Assembly: GCA_902766675.1 (NCBI GenBank)
Contig: CACXEN010000105.1
Span: forward strand, 1-11,224
Origin: an uncultured Erysipelotrichaceae bacterium
Lineage (GTDB): Bacteria > Bacillota_I > Bacilli_A > Erysipelotrichales > Erysipelotrichaceae
Direction of reading: 5' to 3'
Length of the DNA stretch: 11,224 bases
The notes beneath the pieces were generated by a model. The model ran no database searches and was not told where the DNA came from. It saw only the letters and a program-made list of their open reading frames with translations. Below, piece by piece: positions 7,429-11,224 of this stretch (its first letter is position 1; each line of letters opens with the position of its first letter). The position numbers and the translations under genes are program-made.

Positions 7429-9243
7429 ATGACAGAAGTAAAAGTTGGAAGAAGTACGAAAGCCAACCGTTACTCCAAGGTAAATGTACCAGATTTTGAA
7501 TATCATTCTATTAAACACGACACAGATACATTGGTTTATGCTTTGGGCGGTTTAGGCGAAATTGGAAAAAATATGTATTGTTTTGAACACGATGATGAAA
7601 TCATTATCGTGGATTCAGGCGTTAAATTTCCAGAAGAAGAATTATTAGGTGTTGACTATGTTATTCCAGATTATTCACACCTTGTACAAAATCAAGAAAA
7701 AGTAAAAGCACTTATTATCACCCACGGTCACGAAGATCATATTGGTGGTATCCCCTTCTTATTGCGCTCCGTTCATTTAAAAGAGATTTATGCGCCACGT
7801 TTTGCGAAAGCTTTAATTGAAAAGAAATTAGAAGAACATAGATTAAAAAGAAATTGTAAGATTATTGAAATCAATTCAGATAGTCGTATACAGACAAACC
7901 ATTTTAGTGTAGGTTTCTTTGATACAGTACACTCTATTCCTGATAGCTTAGGTGTACTTATCAATACCCCGAATGGAAGAATTGTTGAAACAGGTGACTT
8001 TAAATTTGATTTAACTCCAGTTGGAACCCAAGCCGATTACCAAAAGATGGCATTTATGGGACAATTGGGTATTACATTACTAATGTCAGATTCCACAAAC
8101 TCATCTGTACCAGGTTCTTCTGTATCTGAAAAACAAGTTGCACAATCTATTAATGAATTAATGAAAAAGACACCTGGAAGATTACTTGTGTCTACTTTCG
8201 CATCTAATGTCTTACGTTTAAATCAGATTTTAGAGGCAGCTGTAAACTGTGGTAGAAAAGTTGCAGTCTTTGGTAGATCTATGGAAAACGTTTGTGAAAT
8301 TGGCAGAAAATTAGGTGTTATTAAAATTCCAAATAGTTCCTTTATATCAGGAAATGAATTGAATACATTACCTGCAAATCGTATTTGTATTGTATGTACA
8401 GGTAGCCAAGGTGAACCGATGGCCGCACTAAGTAGAATTGCTAATGGCACGCATAAATACATCAAGATTCTACCTGGTGATACTGTATTATTCTCATCTA
8501 ATCCAATTCCAGGTAATGGCGTTTCTGTTGGTGGTGTTATTAACCAATTAACTCGTGTTGGTGCAAATGTTATTACAGACTCCCCACTAACATCATTCCA
8601 TACAACTGGTCACGCACCAATTGAAGAACAAAAATTAATGTTGAATCTAATTAAGCCAAAATTCTTCATGCCAAATCATGGCGAATATAAAATGCTCGTG
8701 CAACATGCTTCGACTGGCCAAGAAACTGGTGTGCCAAAAGAAAATTGCTTTATATGCTCCAATGGTGACATTGTTGTATTGCGTGATGAAGAATGTTTCG
8801 TTGCCAATGAAAGAATTCAAACAGATGAAATCTATGTCGATGGAAATGATGCGACTGGTCTAAGTACTTCTGTAATTAAAGATCGTAAGATCTTAGCTGA
8901 AAATGGTTTGGTAGCAGTCATTGTCACAATTGATTCTAGATATAATAAGATATTATGTCGACCAAATATAGTTAGCCGTGGATTTGTGTTTATCAAAGAT
9001 TCACAAACATTATTAAAAGAAGCAGAATTACTTGTATATGATGCATTAAAGAAAAAAATGCAAGAACGTACTACATTCTTAGAATTAAAGAACTGTATCC
9101 GCTCTGCATTAGAACCATATCTATTTAAGAAAACAAATCGTAATCCTATCGTAATCCCTGTTATCTTAAATCAAAAGGCTGCGATGGAAGAATTACAAGC
9201 AAAAACTGCTAACACCAAAACAAAACGTACAAGAAAAAAATAA
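7429..9243 (+). CDS. rnjA: Ribonuclease J (catalytically complete, J1-like)
   Basis: Metallo-beta-lactamase/beta-CASP RNase with 5'-to-3' exonuclease and endonuclease activity in mRNA decay and rRNA maturation. Features in order: ALGGLGEIGKNMY (38-50), zinc-binding HGHEDH (99-104), H168 in TVHSIPDS, D190 in ETGDFKFD, SDSTNS (220-225), the beta-CASP region with STFASN (255-260), GRSMEN (282-287) and CTGSQGEPMAALSRIANG (323-340), then HTTGHA (391-396) and NHGEY (416-420), and a C-terminal domain. All metal ligands are intact, which argues against an inactive J2-like paralogue. At 604 residues it is longer than the roughly 555 of B. subtilis J1, by about 25 residues at the N-terminus and a Lys/Arg-rich tail of about 24. 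The ATG at 7429 has GAGGT nine bases upstream. The stop lies in the shared terminator stem. def and rnjA are also close neighbours in Bacillus. Confidence 0.97.
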   Translation: MTEVKVGRSTKANRYSKVNVPDFEYHSIKHDTDTLVYALGGLGEIGKNMYCFEHDDEIIIVDSGVKFPEEELLGVDYVIPDYSHLVQNQEKVKALIITHGHEDHIGGIPFLLRSVHLKEIYAPRFAKALIEKKLEEHRLKRNCKIIEINSDSRIQTNHFSVGFFDTVHSIPDSLGVLINTPNGRIVETGDFKFDLTPVGTQADYQKMAFMGQLGITLLMSDSTNSSVPGSSVSEKQVAQSINELMKKTPGRLLVSTFASNVLRLNQILEAAVNCGRKVAVFGRSMENVCEIGRKLGVIKIPNSSFISGNELNTLPANRICIVCTGSQGEPMAALSRIANGTHKYIKILPGDTVLFSSNPIPGNGVSVGGVINQLTRVGANVITDSPLTSFHTTGHAPIEEQKLMLNLIKPKFFMPNHGEYKMLVQHASTGQETGVPKENCFICSNGDIVVLRDEECFVANERIQTDEIYVDGNDATGLSTSVIKDRKILAENGLVAVIVTIDSRYNKILCRPNIVSRGFVFIKDSQTLLKEAELLVYDALKKKMQERTTFLELKNCIRSALEPYLFKKTNRNPIVIPVILNQKAAMEELQAKTANTKTKRTRKK

Positions 9244-9270
9244 GTATCACTTTCTAGTGATACTTATTTT
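9234..9270. terminator. Bidirectional intrinsic terminator shared by rnjA and pyk
   Basis: TAAGTATCAC (9241-9250) and GTGATACTTA (9257-9266) form a perfect 10-bp stem with a 6-base loop. Downstream of rnjA the stem runs into TTTT (9267-9270). On the minus strand, downstream of pyk, it runs into a stronger T tract complementary to the A run at 9234-9240. Both stop codons (rnjA 9241-9243, pyk 9264-9266) sit at the foot of the stem and pair with each other. Confidence 0.93.
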
Positions 9271-10697
9271 ACTTCTACAATCTTCATCATGTTCGCACTG
9301 CCTTCTCCCGTTGGATAACCAGCAGAAATGATAATTAGTTCACCCTTTTTAATGCCATAATCTTTCGCAAATAAACTTGCAAGATCATCGTCATTTGTCA
9401 TTTGGTTTTGTACATCAGAGAAGATTGGTAATACACCCCAATAGCTCTCTAATTTACGTTGTGTATCTTTTGTGAATGTAATCGCAAGAATTGGAACTTT
9501 AGGTCTAAACTTAGAAATTCTTCTTGCGGTTGTACCACCTTGTGTAAATACAACAATTGCACCAACATTATCTAATGTTAGAGTAGCATCCGCAATTGCT
9601 AAAGATACTGCATCTTGTACTGTTTGATTGCTTGTAGTACGCAACCAATCCAGTCTTTCACGATATGGTAGAATGCTTTCTGCTTCTTCCGCAATGGCTG
9701 CCATTGTTTCACAAGCTTCTACTGGATAATCACCAGCAGCGCTTTCAGCTGACAACATTACACCATCGGAACCATCTAATACTGCATTGCATACATCTGC
9801 TGCTTCAGCACGTGTACAACGTGGATTATGTGTCATAGAATCCAACATATGTGTTGCAGTAATTGCTGGTTTACCAACAATATTTGCTTGTCTGATAATA
9901 CGTTTTTGATATACAGGAACCATTGTTGTTGGAATTTCAACACCAAGATCACCACGCGCTACCATTACACCATCTGCAGCTTCTAAAATTTGATTTACAT
10001 TATCGAAACCTTCTTGGTTTTCAATCTTTGCGATAATATTTACGCGTGGTTTTCCTTCTTCTATACAAATCTTACGGATTTGGTTTACATCACTTGCTCT
10101 TCTTACAAATGATGCGAAGATGAAATCAACGTCGTTTTGACATCCAAAGCGAATATCTGCTTCATCTTTTGCGGACATAAATGGCATAGATAGTTTAACA
10201 CCAGGCACATTACATCCTTTATGTGAACTGATTGGACCTGCAACTTCAACACGGCATTTCATTTCATTGCCATCGTTTTCTAACACTGTTAATTTCATTT
10301 TGCCATCATTAATTAAGATATAGTTTCCTTGTGTCATATCATCAAATAATTCTGGGCACATAATATGAAATCTTTCATGTGTTCCTTCCATTTCAGCTTT
10401 TGTGAGATATACAATTTCACCAATCTCATATATCTCTTCATCATTCACAAAGTTACCTAAACGAATTTCAGGTCCTTTTGTGTCTAATGCTACTGCAATA
10501 TTAATTCCTGTTGTTTCAGATACTTCACGAATCATATTAATTCGATTCAAATGTTCTTCAAAACTACCATGTGAAAAATTCAATCTAGCAATATTCATTC
10601 CTGCAAAAGCTAATTTTGTAAGTGTATCCTTATCTTCTGAAGAAGGACCTATTGTACAAATAACTTTTGTCTTCTTAAATAAATGTGATTTTTCCAT
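9264..10697 (-). CDS. pyk: Pyruvate kinase
   Basis: Transfers phosphate from phosphoenolpyruvate to ADP, the last ATP-forming step of glycolysis. The 477 residues match the family without the extra C-terminal domain found in Bacillus Pyk. Visible motifs are KVICTIGPSS (11-20), MNIARLNFSHG (34-44), DTKGPEIR (72-79), the active-site IIAKIEN with K224 and E226, VARGDLGVEIP (246-256) with D250, ATHMLDSM (281-288), and NPRCTRAEAADV. Glu77 in DTKGPEIR is the residue associated with K+-dependent enzymes (K+-independent ones have Lys). ATHMLDSM has His where Gln is common, and MLSAESA replaces the usual MLSGETA. The C-terminal effector region has FTQGGTTARRISKFRP (384-399). The ATG at 10695-10697 follows AGGAG, 8 bases after the pfkA stop, so pfkA-pyk is an operon. 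Transcription ends at the hairpin shared with rnjA. Confidence 0.98.
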   Translation of the reverse strand: MEKSHLFKKTKVICTIGPSSEDKDTLTKLAFAGMNIARLNFSHGSFEEHLNRINMIREVSETTGINIAVALDTKGPEIRLGNFVNDEEIYEIGEIVYLTKAEMEGTHERFHIMCPELFDDMTQGNYILINDGKMKLTVLENDGNEMKCRVEVAGPISSHKGCNVPGVKLSMPFMSAKDEADIRFGCQNDVDFIFASFVRRASDVNQIRKICIEEGKPRVNIIAKIENQEGFDNVNQILEAADGVMVARGDLGVEIPTTMVPVYQKRIIRQANIVGKPAITATHMLDSMTHNPRCTRAEAADVCNAVLDGSDGVMLSAESAAGDYPVEACETMAAIAEEAESILPYRERLDWLRTTSNQTVQDAVSLAIADATLTLDNVGAIVVFTQGGTTARRISKFRPKVPILAITFTKDTQRKLESYWGVLPIFSDVQNQMTNDDDLASLFAKDYGIKKGELIIISAGYPTGEGSANMMKIVEVK

Positions 10698-10705
10698 ACT
10701 TACTC

Positions 10706-11224
10706 CTATACTAAACGCTCAAACAAACGATACAAATGCTTGCGCGATTTTTTTGGTTGATCCAACGCTTCTTCAATTGGTAATGAAACAATTTCATTAT
10801 TCACAATACCTACACAATGGCCACCAATACCATCCATTAATAGATCGACAGCTTTTTCTCCCATGCGAGAAGCCAAATCTCTATCGAATGGACTTGGAGA
10901 GCCTCCACGTTGTATATGTCCTAAGACTGTAGCTCTTCCGCTAAAGTCTGTATTTTGCGATATCTTTGTCGCAAGAGCTTCGACATCACAAATCTTTTCT
11001 GACACAATGACGATTGCATGATCTTTTTTAACTGCATCTGCTAAATAACGTAGATTTTCTAATACTTCTTGTTCATCATATCCAGTTTCTGGTGTAATCA
11101 CCATTTCAGCACCACATGCCAAAGCAGTATATAATGCCAAATCACCACAGTGATTACCCATAACCTCAACTATAGAACATCTATGATGTGAACTAGATGT
11201 ATCTCTTAATTTATCTACATTTTC
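10706..11224 (-). CDS. pfkA: ATP-dependent 6-phosphofructokinase, C-terminal 172 residues, cut by window edge
   Basis: Phosphorylates fructose 6-phosphate to fructose 1,6-bisphosphate, the committed step of glycolysis. The reading frame is open to the window edge, beginning ENVDKLRDTSSSHHRCSIVEV, so the ATG at 11159-11161 is an internal methionine of the conserved EVMG motif and not a start. About the last half of a roughly 320-residue enzyme is present. The E. coli PfkA-like motifs are EVMGNHCGDLAL, the Glu of VSEKICDV that binds fructose 6-phosphate, and RATVLGHIQRGGSPSPFDR with the Arg/His/Arg substrate contacts (R243, H249, R252 in E. coli). LASRMGEKAVDLL and GIGGHCVGI follow, near the C-terminal effector region. 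EVMGN has Asn where most bacterial PfkA have Arg (R171 in E. coli). It lies 8 bases upstream of pyk. The ATP-binding N-terminal half is not in the window. Confidence 0.97.
   Translation of the reverse strand, partial: ENVDKLRDTSSSHHRCSIVEVMGNHCGDLALYTALACGAEMVITPETGYDEQEVLENLRYLADAVKKDHAIVIVSEKICDVEALATKISQNTDFSGRATVLGHIQRGGSPSPFDRDLASRMGEKAVDLLMDGIGGHCVGIVNNEIVSLPIEEALDQPKKSRKHLYRLFERLV

Noticed and set aside
10706..11161. A short complete gene starting at the ATG 11159-11161
   Set aside because: The frame stays open upstream to the window edge with PfkA-like sequence, so this Met is internal to pfkA.

Overview
The window is AT-rich housekeeping chromosome from a low-GC Gram-positive bacterium (Firmicutes). 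Four things point there: a HrcA/CIRCE-controlled hrcA-grpE-dnaK-dnaJ operon, a DnaK lacking the Gram-negative-type insert in its ATPase domain, an RNase J, and strong AGGAGG-type ribosome binding sites. TGA is used as a stop (coaD, rsmD, ftsW) and tryptophans are TGG, so the code is the standard bacterial one and not that of Mycoplasma. Gene order and protein character suggest an Erysipelotrichia-like gut Firmicute, but that is a guess.

Layout. (1) 1-3847, minus strand: heat-shock operon hrcA, grpE, dnaK, dnaJ (dnaJ runs off the left edge). Its control region, 3848-3963, holds a consensus-type -35/-10 promoter flanked by two CIRCE operators. (2) 3964-6705, minus strand: a tightly coupled cluster ftsW, rsmD, coaD and a small zinc-ribbon protein. 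Consecutive genes overlap by 4 bases or lie 2 bases apart, and the cluster ends in an intrinsic terminator just upstream of the heat-shock promoter. (3) 6706-6782: divergent intergenic region. (4) 6783-9243, plus strand: def (peptide deformylase) and rnjA (RNase J). (5) 9241-9266: one hairpin that serves as terminator for both converging transcripts and contains both stop codons. (6) 9264-11224, minus strand: pyk, preceded 8 bases upstream by the 3' half of pfkA, which runs off the right edge.

How the genes work together: DnaK, DnaJ and GrpE form the Hsp70 folding machine and HrcA represses their transcription. FtsW builds septal peptidoglycan, RsmD methylates 16S rRNA, and CoaD makes dephospho-CoA. 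Def removes the N-formyl group from new proteins and RNase J degrades and matures RNA. PfkA and Pyk are the committed and final ATP-yielding steps of glycolysis.

No mobile element, CRISPR array, phage or defence gene is visible, and no gene-free stretch exceeds about 120 bases. I found no convincing new multi-gene system. The least ordinary items are a zinc ribbon fused to an apparent L7/L12 C-terminal-type domain (3964-4458), the tandem CIRCE arrangement, the shared stop-codon terminator, and a four-codon open frame carrying the only good ribosome binding site ahead of ftsW.
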